DNA of 64,000 nt from Zoroaster sp. YZ-2022 (Eukaryota; Echinodermata; Asteroidea; Forcipulatida; Zoroasteridae), in the NCBI GenBank assembly GCA_029582265.1, contig CM055828.1:6245402-6309401 (forward strand), in the 5' to 3' direction. Shown in pieces: positions 44,190 through 56,146 of this stretch (the stretch's first letter is position 1; each line of letters starts with the position of its first letter). The notes beneath the pieces were generated by a model. It was not told the origin of the DNA. It made no database searches and saw only the letters and a list, made by a program, of their open reading frames with translations. The translations under genes and the position numbers were made by a program.

Positions 44190-46910
44190 GAAGACATGAA
44201 GCTCTCCCTGCAGCAGCTAAATGAACGTTGACTGCATCCTGCGCACTTCCCAAGTACCGGTTGCTAAGTGATGCGGTGATGGATGGTAGTCATCATGATG
44301 AGCATCAAGTTGGCTTCAATGCTCTGTCGGTTCTATCTGTCTCCGCTCACTCCCTCTGTTGTCTTTCCTTCCATCCCTGTCTCACTTACTCCTCGGCTTT
44401 GTCTTCAAAAATCCTTCACCTTTCCTTATTTTCCAAACAAATTCTTTCCACTTTTTTTTTTTTTCTCACCTACTCACCCCTGTCCTTTGTTTTTAATTTA
44501 TTCACCTCGGCTTTTCCCCTTTCCTGTTTCAACAATACCTCTGTCTCCCCCCCCCCCTCCCCTCCCCTCCCCTCCCTCCCTCCCTCCCTCCCTCACTCTG
44601 TTTTTCATATTCCCTCCTCCTTTCCTTGTTGCCTCTATTTTCCTTTACAAATCTGAAATACAAGTCTACCTCTGCACCTTCTATAAATCATTTTTCTACT
44701 CCTGGTCTGGGTTTTTTTCTACTCCAGGCCCTAGCCATGGCCTCCGTTGCCCTGATCTTGGCCTTGGTGCCCCTTAAAAATGTTTTCTCCTAGACCTTCT
44801 GATGTTATAATGGAAGTGCCCTTTACTCAGAAAAAGTGGTCTTGCCCCTACAAGAATGAAATTCCAGACCTGCTACTCCAATCTTTCTTTTTCCAGTGCA
44901 TTTCATGTGACCGCTTATTTTGATTTCACACATGGATTTACTGATCAGCATAATCACGCATCACTCATTCCTGGATTTGTTTCTTGGAGTGTGCTATAAA
45001 TCGAGCAAGCGCTGATGGAAAATCTAAACAATATCCATCTGCCCTGAAGCCAGATTAAAAGATGCTCTCTTACTGTTTACAGATGTAGATATTCCCATTC
45101 CCAGCCAATGGAGCAACTCCATTAACCGCGGATGACCCTGCACGGTTTACCATGTTGACGTTTGTAATGTCACCTTCAGGCTTAAGAACAAAATATTTAT
45201 GTCATTCACCATGAGGAAACATTCATAATTCCATTCCAAGTTACATTTATTCTCCCACAATGAATTATTAAATTTCTTGTGTACAGGATATCAGAAATAT
45301 AATTTTGATAAACTTTTTTGGTTAATTGTTTTGCATGGTATAATGGAGTATATATACAAATTTTCCAAATTATTCCAAATAGGAAGTCTTTAGACTTTCT
45401 AAGAAGTCAAGCAGAAGGCCAAGCAGATGAACAAGAACAAATTGTTTTTTTCTCAAACCTTCTCAGCTGCTAAATATATATTTCCAACATTACATCTTCT
45501 GAATAAAAAAACATGTATAGGTTAGCTGGTAGTTTCGCCTGAGAATTGTTGCAAAGATAGTGACAAAGATAATCAGGAATGGTTTGTACGAAAATATAAA
45601 AATAGAGCCATGCTGTGAATTTGTATTCCGTCCGACCCTTAGGCCCGGGAAGTCAGTACTGTCTAACGACATATTTTGACATTTGTTGCGGAAATTAAAC
45701 AGCATTTTGATCCAATTTTGTTGTGCATGGCCGACCTGTGAATTTCAGCAGGAATTTTAATTGTTGCCGGGGCTCAGCAACTTAAAATAAAGATGCCCCA
45801 GCCTTAAGGCAGCCGCAGTTGCAGAAGAATTGGGTTAAATCATCCGAGGCAGAAACGAGGACAGAAAGAACGATGTTAAATAATGTCGGGCCTTGTGTAA
45901 GAGGCCGTAGAAAGGATCGCTTTACTGATGAAAGTAGAACATATCCTTGTGATATGTTTTATTATAGTCACTGTACACTATTAGTAATGTACATAAACTT
46001 ACTTAGTGTCAAGATAATTATGGTATCAAACATCCCTTGAAATATTTCTGCCTTGGGTGTAATTGATTTTGTAAAATGAGTGAAACAATTTTTTACAAAA
46101 ATGAATTTCTGTCGTCATGAAGACAACTTCCACATTGAAATGAATATAAACAATCTGAATACATTGTCACTTTTTTTTAACCACACAGTGAAATACACTG
46201 AAACTTTAATGGATTGGCTTTTATACATATGTCGTGATTCTTCTAAAGTATGGATGCATTTACAGACGTTTTATTTACTAAAAGTGTATACTGACATTAA
46301 AATGTTAGAGGGCAACTCAGGGTTTTTTTTATAGCTTCACTTGCTTTCAGAGAGGATGTGATATGAGGGCCGAGGGGGGTGTTCAGCCTTGTGTCTTTTA
46401 TGTTCAGTAACTGAGCCAGAAAATTAAAAACAGAATAAAAAATGGAGGATAAGTGCAGTTCTGGGTGTGGGTGATGTTTATCACAATACTGACATTTTTT
46501 TTTTTTCATTCACTTTGATACTTTGATTTGATTTTTGCACATCACTGAACTATCCATAAAACATTGCTTTTGAGTGTTTGCAGAAATAAATATATACAGG
46601 TGACGCGGGCGGGACTGAAGTTTCGAGTCAAGTATAATTCATCAATATGTGAAACATAGTTGCTGTGCAATTTGAAATTTTAATGCATCATCTTTTTGCC
46701 TCACACAATGTGACCTCTGGGAGAGTGCCACCTGGGTCTATATCATAAAGAATTTATATGCATTTATAATTGTTAAGTTAACTTTACTGGTTTCTCAGTA
46801 ATCCTTATCCCTGATAAAATAAAATAAACAAAAACTTCTTAAAACAAAAATAGATTTTTAAGATAGGTTTTGTCATTTTGAAGGGATTTGTCAAAATGTT
46901 CTGATGGTAA
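44190..46910. other. Non-coding, pyrimidine-rich start
   Basis: 44330-44650 is C/T-rich, including a (CCTC)n/(CCTCC)n run at about 44545-44594. The long frames over 44228-44777 follow from that bias. A family D-like fragment lies near 45965-46060. Confidence 0.5.
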
Positions 46911-46912
46911 AC

Positions 46913-47215
46913 CAGGCCTGTGATTTCTCAGGATTTTTCCTGACTTTAGGATTTTTTTTTCTTCAAATATCCCTTTGCCTTAATATTTTCTTGAATGAAG
47001 AGAAGTAACCACCAAGGAAAGAAAGAAGTAGCCTGTATTGTGTCCAAACCTCTAGTTTCTTGTTTGTGGGAATGTGGACAGTCTGTAAATCATTTAAAAT
47101 TAAACATCCAGGAGGTTCAGGGGGCTTTGTCCTCGAGACCAAAGGGAGACCCAGGTCCGCTACCCTTTTTTCAGGATTTTGTTTACTTTTGTCAAATCTC
47201 ACCCCTGGTAAACCC
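46913..47215 (+). mobile_element. hAT-like MITE family B, copy 2
   Basis: CAGGCCTGTGATTTCTCAGG to CTCACCCCTG. GTAAAC abuts both ends, consistent with a target duplication. Confidence 0.8.
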
Positions 47216-47872
47216 CTCCAATCTCTTGTAATCCTCCACCTCCACCCCCCCCCCTTGCTAGATCAAGAACAGCTCATCTCTCTTGCATTACTCGCCATCA
47301 TCCAATCCCGCCCTCCCTGATATTTCGATTAAGATGCCTAGCTCCCACCCCTCAAAAAAAAAAAAAAAAACCACAAGCAAATCCGCTGCGGACTAGCCAT
47401 CCCTGCATTCTCAGGGACTCGTCTTAGGCGCCAACCCAGCGAACAGTTCCCTGAATGCAAATTAAAGCTAATGAGATATGGCTGTGGTATGTAGGAGCAA
47501 TGCTGATGAAATTTGTAACACTTACTGGCCAAATGGTATAAATCAGTCGTCAGTACTCTGCTCCTCCATATCCGGGATTATTGACAAGTTATTTATCGCC
47601 AGTTGTTTCTCGGTTTAGCTTTAATTTCATGTCAAAGAAAAAATACAACATTACTATACAGAATAGTGCTTAACTTTGGGTACAATGTCTGTAAATTGAC
47701 CCATAATTTATAAGAATCAAGAGATTTATAAAAATTAAAAAAAACTGTGAAAGTTTCAGCTTATTTTATTATGTCATTAACGAGAAAATAGTGAAAATGT
47801 AATAAGATTTTTTAAATTCAATCCAACTTGGAATTTACGTCTCCCGAGGCCAAAAAAAAAAATTTTGATTAA

Positions 47873-48078
47873 AGGGACAGTATCATCACGATCAGAACAG
47901 ACTTTCAACAGGGCATGGAATTGCTGTCCTTGTTTAAGAACACAGCGACTGAAATTTACTGGCTGATTTATGCAGCAGCAAAGGTTATACCTTATCTAAG
48001 AGGTATTATTTTCAGTCACTGAGTTAATCTAAAACGAGCACTCTGATATCATGCCCTGATCGTGACGATATTGTCCCT
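47873..48078. mobile_element. MITE family C, copy 2
   Basis: AGGGACAGTATCATCACGAT to CGTGACGATATTGTCCCT, with the family's CAACAGGGCATGGA arm. TTAA lies on the left flank (47869-47872). A family D-type fragment precedes it (47690-47830). Confidence 0.82.
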
Positions 48079-48530
48079 TGTACTGAAATAATAGCACCTG
48101 GGATAAAAAATATTTCAAGGGATGTTTGATACCATCATCAAGTTTACACCAAGTTAGCTTCATGTAAATCTGTGATCATTTATTATTATTTTATGATAAC
48201 ACCGGGCTACTGTACTTGTATTTGACCGCAAAAAATACCGTATCATAGCACTTGTAATATATTGCATAGTTTGGGCACAAGAGGGCGCAATACAGTCTAA
48301 ATCACAGAATCTCAGAAGTGGTGATGTTGGCCTTATATGCTTGCTGCCCTCTTGTGGCTTGCAGTGTCTAGATTTATTGGTGCTGCAGGTTCATATCCTC
48401 TTCACTGTGAACTTACAGCTACAGCAAATATTTGAGTTTCTTTTTAGTTGTATTTTTTTTTTGCACATTTATTTAGTGTGATATATTTATTCATAATTGT
48501 CTCAGCTTAGAAGGAAATGTTCAAGACATA

Positions 48531-49220
48531 TACTACTCAAAACAATTTAGGGAACACCGGATTTTTGGTGACCAACTAGTACTACAGACTGAAGGATCTT
48601 TTCTATATCCAAAGTCCATAACCCACCCCAGACTGAGGGATCTCCTAGCCTATATCCTAAGTCAACCACCCTCCATCCCCCTGTGCTTGTCAACAACTGA
48701 TTCAGTTCAGTGAGCACACACTCCTCTCCCCCAACCCCTAGGATCCTAGTCTCACAGTTTCCCGCCTGCGCGCCTCAACGAACTAATCCTCCAGCATCCA
48801 TTCATGGGATGATCCTCCAGCAGTCTACTTAAGCAGCAGCATTTTCCAGAGTCCGGCATTCTCCTGAGGACGATCAGAGCATACTGATCGAAACGTCAAG
48901 TTGTACCACCAGTTCTTTTCAGAACTAATTACTACTCAATTGAGATTCCACATGGTGTCACCGCAATTAGTCTTACTTACCGGATTTTTAACATCAAATA
49001 GGTTTGAAATGTTCCATGAACCGGGATTTTCATTTGCAACCCCCTCTCTCTTTCAGTAGTCATGTCATGAAATGTGTAATCACTACATGCATCCTTTATC
49101 ATCTGTTTCATTGTGCAGTTGTTTCTCATCAATTCTGTGAAACATTGTGTTTATCTGAAATAAATGATCTTGCTTTAACTGAGATTATTCCGGTGTTCCC
49201 TAAATTGTTTTGAGTAGTAT
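48531..49220. mobile_element. Tc1/mariner-like non-autonomous element
   Basis: About 690 bp with 33-base terminal inverted repeats that look identical, each starting TATACTACTCAAAACAATTT and running to GGGAACACCGGA. TA borders fit the Tc1/mariner target site. No transposase frame is present. The interior holds half of the foldback element (48861-48982). Confidence 0.82.
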
Positions 49221-52200
49221 ATAATAAAATAACAATAGGTGCTCGTATTTTTTTGAGAAAACGGTGAAAAACCACTACATTTAAAAAAAAATAAAAAATT
49301 TAACTAAAAGGTGACAACTTCCTGGTTTCCTTAAGAATAATTATCGTTAAGACAAAATAATTTCCCAGGATAATTGATACATGTACTAACTTTTACACCA
49401 AGTAATTTTTAAGATAATAATTTCTTAGTACAATTATCTGTTAATTACCAATGTACCTTCCTTTTAATTGGTGTTTGCTTGATTTTTGTTTGTATTTTAT
49501 ATCTGATCAATAACAGCTCAATGCTGGTTTACTTATCATTTTGTTGATAAGCAAACTGTTAAAAACATTTTGAGTGTTTTAAAAGAAATAGTTTATTTGA
49601 AATGAACCACATTTTTCAAATTATTTGAAAGCAAGCTTCCCTTGTGCCAAGTGCAAAGGGTGTGTTTACACAAACGACTTCTCAGAAAAGATTTGTCTCA
49701 AAACAAGTCCAATGTTCAACACAATTTGTTTGTAAATTTTGAAAGCAAACAAGTCTACATTCTGAAAAAAAAAATCCCAAGGTGTCATTCTTGATCAAGC
49801 GAAATGTGATTGGAATTGGAGGAATTCTCACCAGTCAAGGGAGTCCACAAAAGGTGGATTGTGGTTGTGAAGAATAAATACAAGATTCACGGCATAAACA
49901 GAGCGTCCTTGAAGGTTTGGATTAACAAAAGATCGGACCCTAGGCTAGGATATCTGATGAATTAATATTTTTCTATAAACTCTGGCCCTAATGTATGAAT
50001 ATATTTTGAAGGTTACATAATAGAACTTTGATAAATGGCCGTAGCGGGGAATGATCACAGATTTGTTTATCAATATTTGCAGATATCAAGGTTTCTAATG
50101 ACAATGGAATTTGATGGTTAAAAACACAATTTTTTTTATTTTTATAAATATCATTTAAAATAAAAACAAGTTGAGATAGTTTTATTCATTATTTGAGTGA
50201 TCTACGAATATGGTTGAAGACAACTGGTGAGATTGGAATTAGCAACCGACGGGGTGTCATTTCCATTTTCAAACTTTCGACAGGATTTGATCATGCACCT
50301 GAACAATATTGCTTTCAACACTTTTCAAAGGTACCATGCGGATTTTGCTATTTTCCCCACTGTACTTTTCCCTAGATGGTTGTAAAAGTTGAAAATATGT
50401 ACATCAATCTAAATGAAACCCACCCAAACCGCATCCTGTACATATAAACTTCATCTGTTGAAATAAATTACTTCTGATGGTGTTATAAATACATCAGCAT
50501 TTTACAGTTTGGATGGGGGGGGTGGTTTTATTTTGATTAAATCCATCAGATACTCAATTTACTCTGCAATTGTAATTAGAATAGAATGTGTGGTTCATAC
50601 TGTGTTTAAAAAACAACACCACACAAACACAATCTGCCCTGTTAGGTCGGCTTGTTATTTGGAAAACATAATTTGCAGACAATGGGAAAAAAATGTTGAC
50701 GACAGGATTTCATGTAGATCAAGACATGATGCTTTATATTATGAGAAAACAAATATAGGTAACTGCAATTACACTGGTCTACAGCCAAAATGCTCCCGAA
50801 GCAAATGAAGTCAAACTTGACTAATTATGGGTCACTGAGAATGGAAATGATGTTTAAAATTGTTGATTGGCTCTATTTTTCAAGATATGGTACCATTTAA
50901 TGACTACAAGAGACAAGCCAAGAAGCGCAGAGTAGACACTGAATAAGGACTGAACTATGAACTGATACATAGTAAGTGTTACATAAACAGGGCAAGTGAA
51001 ACAACCATAAACACATGAAAAGACCTAGGTTTACAGTTCATGATTAAAAATCTGCTATGTACACCATATACATAGTACATAAAATGTAAACTTAAATATC
51101 TTGGAAACAGTAGCCAATCAGCAATTTTAATTGTCATATTTGAATTCAGCACATCAAAATCCATAATAAATAGCACATTTTATCTCTATTGTTTTACTCA
51201 CTGTTGAATGATTTTTGAAAATTACTGTTTTGGAAAATAGGAGCTTGTGAAAACTATATAAGTTTTACTTCAAGTTACTGTTTTCTTATACAGTTTTTCA
51301 GTCAGAGTTCAGCCTAAAGTGTATGTTCATTCATCAAAAAAATGTTTCAACATTTTGTGTTACATCTCAAAAGTGAAAGTAAACAGACCATAAATGTTCT
51401 CAGACTATATATTATTCCAATTTTTCTTCCCCCCAAGCTATTTTCAACAAGGTTTTACAGCGCTGGTCCCAAGATAATTCACATATACACCATGACTTGA
51501 CATTCTCACCAGTTTTGTTTTACCTATTTTGCATGTTTTATTACATTATCTTTGTGTGTTTTTGTGATGTTTGAAGCAGACACGCAGAGCACGCACACAC
51601 ACTACCTCAGTCGATGGACGTCCACGTATTAGCTTACAGTGCATAAAACCAACTCTTTCCAGTTTTTAATCCAGAATATTAAGCTTAGGCAGCTTAATAC
51701 AGATCGATACTTGATTGATTCCCATCATCCATTACATGACACCTTTACCCCCATATTAACCCAAATACTTCCGTTATTAAACAATAATCTTTACAGACCA
51801 ACATTATAAAGCTGCCTACTGGTGTTTGTGTTTGATAAAGATACTTATTGATGGATTTAGTTACTAATGATTATCCCCAGTGAGTTTAGCACCTTTGGTA
51901 TTTCACCTTTTCCTTTTTTCTTGGTTCCTTTTATTCCTTGTTTTTTATTTCCGTTTTTTCACAGTGAAGTTTTCTCTCAATCGCCCAAAACATGACCTGT
52001 TTTCTGTTGCATCATTTTAACACTTTTCCCATCTGTCACTTGTTTACATTTTTGTTATATTTTCCCTCTCTGTATACATATTCACCCTTATTATATTTTT
52101 GTGTTCCCTTTTGTGACATCTTCCATCATACTACTGTCTCATTATCTTGCCAGTCATGGGAAATCCTGCCTCTCTCTCTTTGCCTTTGCCATGTAGTTGG

Positions 52201-53030
52201 TCATGTTTTACTTTCTGCTGATACTTGACCAATTTACAGCTGATAAATCAAAATTCCTCATTCGGCATCATGAGGAAGAGAACATGAGAGTCTAGATTTG
52301 AGGCGTCCATGGTTTGAGAGAGAGAAATTTTATTTCAATTCCACTAATTTAATGCTGCATCGATATTCACCCTTCTCTTTGAACCTTGTTATATTTGTGT
52401 GTTCCCTTTTGTGACATCTTCCAACCGCCTCATTAGCTCCTGATGTCTTTGTCTGTCCTCATCTGACTTCCATCTTCGACTTGTCGCCTTTTATCTCCTC
52501 AAATTTCTCGGAGCATTTCCTCGACTCCTCTCAGGCATCCTGTTAAAGTTCCAGAGATTTCTCTCCTCACTAGTGATCTAAACTGTCAGAGGCCCATGGG
52601 GCTTGTGTCGTTGCCCGGGTGAGGGGCAATTTGAACTCATACCAAGATATCCACCTGGAGCTCAATTCCAAAATTTACAGATATTTGGCCCCAAGTGGAA
52701 AGGAAAGATGTTGTTTTATCAAGATCTCCAGGGAAACAAGCATTTGGAAGTGACCAAATATCAGTGTGGCAAATAAGGTTAACGCCAGCCATGGGAAATC
52801 CTTCAGCGCTAAAAGCTATCATCTTCAGTTCTTGTCGTAAATATGTCATATATTTCTCTGTTGAAAAATATCGGTCCGGTTTTTGTTTGGTTATATGCGA
52901 TCATATTCCTTTTTGTAAAAATTTCTAACCTGTATTCATAACATGACTCATACATGTACATATCCAGAATTGTTGAAGTGTGATATTTTTTGGTCACATT
53001 TTGAAGACGGAATATGCTTCTAGTTTAAGG
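49221..53030. other. Non-coding, mostly unique
   Basis: 49230-49475 is a family D-like fragment ending ATTACCAATGTACCTTCC. 51890-52220 is pyrimidine-rich. TGTTCCCTTTTGTGACATCT occurs twice (about 52100 and 52402). 52190-52330 is a repeat shared with 55600-55750 and partly with 58080-58130 (CAGCTGATAAATCAAAATTC). Confidence 0.5.
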
Positions 53031-53207
53031 TCATTATATCCATCCATGCTGTATGTAGATCAAGAAATAATTATGTACCGGTATCTAAACTAACCTGTAA
53101 ATGTTTCAGCTGAATATGTTCACACTTTTATAAGATAAGTGTGAAAGATCATGTGACTGGCTCTGGCAAAACCCTAAACTTGGACCCAATTTTCAAAAGT
53201 GAGATTT

Positions 53208-53272
53208 TGGTATAGTTTCATTCTCTAGATTTTCAAATGAAAGAGGAAAATCTAGAGAATCAAACTATACCA
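53208..53272. repeat. Near-perfect 27-bp inverted repeat hairpin
   Basis: Arms 53208-53234 and 53246-53272 match at 26 of 27 positions, with an 11-base loop. The arm core is TTCTCTAGATTTTC. It lies inside the low-copy repeat shared with 16577-16622. Confidence 0.85.
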
Positions 53273-53274
53273 TA

Positions 53275-53419
53275 ATCGTCACGATCAATGATAAGGTCAT
53301 ATTACTGTTGCTGCTGCAGACATAAGCCAGTAATTTTCAGTCACTGTGTTCATCTTAAACTAGGACATCGATTCCATGCCCTGTTGAAAGTCTACTCTGA
53401 TCGTGACGACACTGCCCCT
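53275..53419. mobile_element. MITE family C, left-truncated copy
   Basis: Keeps GTCACGATCA, the CCAGTAATTTTCAGTCACTG middle and the right arm to CTGCCCCT; TTAA lies at 53420-53423. The left arm has been partly lost. Confidence 0.75.
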
Positions 53420-53510
53420 TTAAATAATGCATTGGTAATTCGACATGGGTCTCATAAGGAAGAATAGAGACTGTTAATGTTTCAGGACAAAAAGTTAAAA
53501 TTATAATTGA

Positions 53511-53615
53511 TGAAATTCTTGCATTGGGTGATAACCAATTGATTTGTTTTGCCCTACACTGACGTATGTATAAAAGCACTGTAAAGTCCGTGCTTTCAGA
53601 GTGTCTGCAGAAAAC
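53511..53615 (-). mobile_element. 5'-truncated copy of the SINE at 8753-8940
   Basis: Its reverse complement follows the SINE body: GTGTCTG...AAAGCAC, CAGTG, GGGCAAAACAAATC and GGTTATCACCCAATGCAAGA. The tRNA-like head is missing. Confidence 0.75.
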
Positions 53616-53650
53616 AAAAAAAACTTGCTGTAATTTAGCAAATATGTTAA

Positions 53651-53895
53651 CCAGTTCGCGTCAGGAATAAAAAAGTTTTTCTGGGCCCCCGTGGCGGGTT
53701 TCTTTTTCCCACACACACCGTGAATGGAAGCTTCCACAGCGGGTGGCCGGCACTACCGAGCATGTCACCGTGCATGCATGGCTGAACCGAGCATGCATAC
53801 AAATATTCCGGAGTTTCCTGTGGCGTGTTTAGACGCTCTCCGATCCGCAGTGCAGAAAAAAATTGCGTGTATACACGGCCTCCGACGCGAACTGG
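53651..53895 (-). mobile_element. TTAA-flanked MITE family A, copy 4
   Basis: A 245-bp copy in the same orientation as 6529-6769. TTAA lies at 53647-53650 and 53896-53899. Confidence 0.9.
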
Positions 53896-54074
53896 TTAAA
53901 GTAGGTACAGACACCTGAGTTAACTGTTCATGGAAAATGAAAAGCAAATAGAAAATTAGCATTTGCAAACTGCTTACCAACCTAAAGGACCTGTAGTATA
54001 AATGCATAATAGTAGTTATTGGCCTTGGGTTTTGAACCTAGCAGTTTTGAACCTAGCAGAAAAGTGTTATATTA

Positions 54075-54430
54075 AGCTTGGGCGGTAACACGATAATATC
54101 GAATATCACGATACCTTTTATTATTTGATTACGATATTGAGAACCTTTTTAAGTTATTGAGATATCGGCAAATCGTGATTTAAAAAAATTGCCATTGTGA
54201 GTCACTTCAGAAATTCCATGGAAACAAAATTAGTGACAGTTTTTTTCAGCTTTTGGAAGTGAGAAATAAAACGAACTACTTCAGAAGTACATGATATACA
54301 AATGAATTTGGGATTTATTGTGATGCTTGTAGAGAGGTACATACCTGTGGTTATCAGCTCTAAAGTCGAAAATCGTGATATATGTTTGCCGATATATCGT
54401 GGATGAAAAAAATCCAAATCGCCCAAGCTG
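54075..54430. mobile_element. Inverted-repeat MITE with AGCTTGGGCG ends
   Basis: Left AGCTTGGGCGGTAACACGAT, right CGCCCAAGCT, with CGATAT-rich subterminal repeats. It resembles the hAT-like GGGCGATA MITEs of animals. I see no clear target duplication, perhaps because the LINE tail directly follows. Confidence 0.65.
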
Positions 54431-54840
54431 ACGTATATGCACCAAGACTTTGGAACCGCCTTCCGCTTGCCATTCGTAGTTCTACAACGTTAACTCAATT
54501 CATAGCTCGCATAAAGACTCACCTTTGTAAAGATGCATATGGTGTTTAAAATCCGTTCTGTATATAGTCTGCTGATTTTTATCAGTTCCGTTTTGTATAT
54601 TGTCTGCGGAATTTTTATCAGTCATCTGTTCTTTTATTTCATGTATTTTTAAATTTCGAACTTGTTTTGTAGATTTAAGATGTGTAATTTTTAAGATGTG
54701 TTTTTTTTAATCTGATGCTATGAAATTCTGCTACTCATTGTATCTTATATTTGTGCCCTTAGAGTGTGGTCTGTTGTAAAGCGCATTGAGGCCTTTGCTA
54801 TATGTGCTATATAAACTTAAGTTTTATTTATTTTATTTAT
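54427..54840 (+). mobile_element. 3' end of a second LINE (CR1/L2/Jockey-like tail)
   Basis: 54427-54549 encodes the typical C-terminus of many LINE reverse transcriptases: YAPRLWNRLPLAIRSST, then QFIARIKTHLCKDAYGV and a stop. It is followed by a 3' UTR ending GCGCATTGAGGCC...GTGCTATATAAACTT and a TTTTATTTA tail. It is strongly 5'-truncated, so there is no intact reverse transcriptase. Confidence 0.83.
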
Positions 54841-55814
54841 ATGCATTTTATCGACACTCAAATGCAAATGAGACACTTTATAACAATTCGACAAAACAGT
54901 TATGATCTAGTTTGGCCACAGCAAGAGAGCTCTTTCAAAAATCCAAAATAGCTACACTACAACACCAGGACATACTCCCATCACAGTCACCAAATCCGTT
55001 AAGTCAACACCACCTGGCCCTCACTTTATTGGCACAAAGTACCTTGACATGAGCATCAAGAGAAATAATGGTATTATTCCAAGTTTCACAGGGGAATTTT
55101 GGCATTAGCTGTGTACACATATCGCTGTACCAATTGGATTGTACAGACCCAGTGCGAGGGGTTGATTGGCATGTTTAAGGTTCACTTTTAGTTTTTTTTT
55201 TTTTCTTTCTTCATATACTGTGTGATGACCCTCTGAGGTTCTCTGTGATGGACACTCTAGATTTTACATGTTTTCATTTGGCACTTGATTGGGATTATGT
55301 GAATGCGTATACGCCCAGGGACTAGGCAACACAGCAGGGTCTTCTTTGAGAAGTCTCGACAAACAGAAAACCATGGCAATGCCTTTCAGGAAAGAACTGT
55401 GCTGTGACATGGCAATGTTTAGCCAACGTCATATTTTTGAAAAACCTGAACTCATGCAAGATTGAATTTCACTGAATTATTTGTAACAACTGTCAATCAT
55501 ATTCATTGATACATTTAAAGCTGGAACGTTAATGGTAAAATTCCTGAAGATGACCACGGAGTGGTCTCTTCCTCCATGGTTCAATTGCCTCTTACTCTTA
55601 CAGTCTTTGCCATGTATTTGGTCATGTCTTGCTTTCCAGTTCCACTGATACTTTGGCCAACTTACAGCTGATAAATCACAATTCTTCATTTGGCATAGTG
55701 TGGAAGAGAATATGAGAGTCTAGGTTTGAACCGTCCATGGTTTGAGAGATGTTGCTGAGGGCAAAACGAAGATCCAAGTATCATTTTTATAAACACATAT
55801 TTCTGAAAATTGTA
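54841..55814. other. Non-coding
   Basis: Mostly unique sequence. 55600-55750 is a copy of the repeat at 52190-52330. No gene is supported. Confidence 0.5.
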
Positions 55815-55818
55815 TTAA

Positions 55819-56142
55819 CCCTCCTATGGTTTGACCTTTCAAAACCTTTCAAAACCTTTCAAAATGTGCTTACGGGCCAAAATGGCTATCAATAATTATG
55901 AACCCTTTAAAACCCTCCAGAATTTGTTGCTACTGAACAACCACACCTTTCAATACCCTTTTGAAAGGTATTGAAACATTTCAACACCAGTTTGTTCAGA
56001 GAGTTGTTACACCTTTCGAAACCTTTCATAGGTCCCTTTTGTCAGACAGTTTTCTCACCTTTCAAAACCCTTCAGTACAGCAAACTTGAAAGGTTTTGAA
56101 AGGTCTGACAATTCTATGGCAATTGCACTGTACATAGGAGGG
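55819..56142. mobile_element. Second TTAA-flanked MITE type
   Basis: 324 bp with ends CCCTCCTATG and CATAGGAGGG, and TTAA at 55815-55818 and 56143-56146, as for piggyBac-type elements. The interior has many ACCTTTCAAAACC motifs in the left half and their inverse (GAAAGGTTTTGAAAGG) in the right. Confidence 0.85.
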
Positions 56143-56146
56143 TTAA

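Noticed and set aside
44228..44777. Ser/Pro/Leu-rich frames of 142 and 164 codons
   Set aside because: Caused by a C/T-rich tract with few stop codons; no splice context or domain.
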